Below the pieces are notes generated by a model, which saw nothing but the letters and a program-made list of their open reading frames with translations, was not told the origin of the DNA and made no database searches. The position numbers were made by a program, and so were the translations under genes. A stretch of DNA of 5,399 bases from an uncultured Lachnospiraceae bacterium (lineage in GTDB: Bacteria; Bacillota; Clostridia; Lachnospirales; Lachnospiraceae): assembly GCA_902797785.1 (NCBI GenBank), contig CADBUD010000326.1, forward strand, positions 1 to 5,399, given 5' to 3'. This document shows positions 5,313 to 5,399 of the stretch, piece by piece (position 1 is the first letter of the stretch; each line of letters opens with the position of its first letter).

Positions 5313-5399
5313 TGCGTTACTATTCACAGCCACTATCCCGCAAGGTATTTTCAAGCGCATTTTGCTTGAAAATCCGAGGCAGCAGTGCGCCAAATACGA
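5313..5399 (-). repeat. Right copy of the 87-bp perfect terminal inverted repeat
   Basis: This is the exact reverse complement of bases 1-87, including the hairpin (5347-5373). It lies 44 bases upstream of the prepilin peptidase start, so both transcription units of the window read away from a copy in the same relative orientation. The window ends with the repeat, so its outer limit and any target-site duplication cannot be seen. Confidence 0.97.

Noticed and set aside
1..5399. Linear plasmid or phage genome with terminal inverted repeats
   Set aside because: There are no replication, terminal protein, capsid or partition genes; the cargo is ordinary chromosomal metabolism and pilus genes.

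Overview
The window suggests a low-GC Gram-positive anaerobe, most likely a gut Clostridia of the Lachnospiraceae type. The reasons are strong purine-rich ribosome binding sites, AT-rich coding sequence, and a Tad-pilus cluster carrying an FHA adaptor whose N-terminus resembles the DUF6382 family, a combination I know from Lachnospiraceae. This placement is inference from recalled family resemblance, not from a marker gene.

Layout: the first 87 bases and the last 87 bases are perfect inverted copies of each other. Inside them lie two convergent transcription units. On the + strand, after a short leader of 18-bp repeats and a hairpin, a single gene encodes full-length HypF (161-2611), the carbamoyltransferase that makes the cyanide ligand of [NiFe]-hydrogenases. 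On the - strand, reading from the right end, three genes form a tight operon: an A24 prepilin peptidase (5268-4846), a TadE-like pseudopilin (4791-4279) and an FHA-domain membrane protein (4310-2631) that overlaps the pseudopilin gene by 32 bases. The two units meet tail to tail with 19 bases between stop codons.

The three - strand genes belong together: the peptidase should process the class III signal of the pseudopilin, and the FHA protein is probably a cytoplasmic-side signalling or scaffold subunit of the same secretion/pilus machine. The ATPase, platform proteins and major pilin of a Tad system are not in the window. HypF has no hydrogenase or other hyp gene next to it here.

The unusual aspects are structural rather than a new enzyme system. 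They are the 87-bp terminal inverted repeats, which may be a real interspersed element or an assembly-graph boundary; two different in-frame tandem repeats, 11 pentads and 11 hexads, flanking the membrane hairpin of the FHA protein; and short 18-bp-period (or 36-bp) duplications inside hypF and in its leader. I did not find a convincing novel defence, mobile or RNA system.
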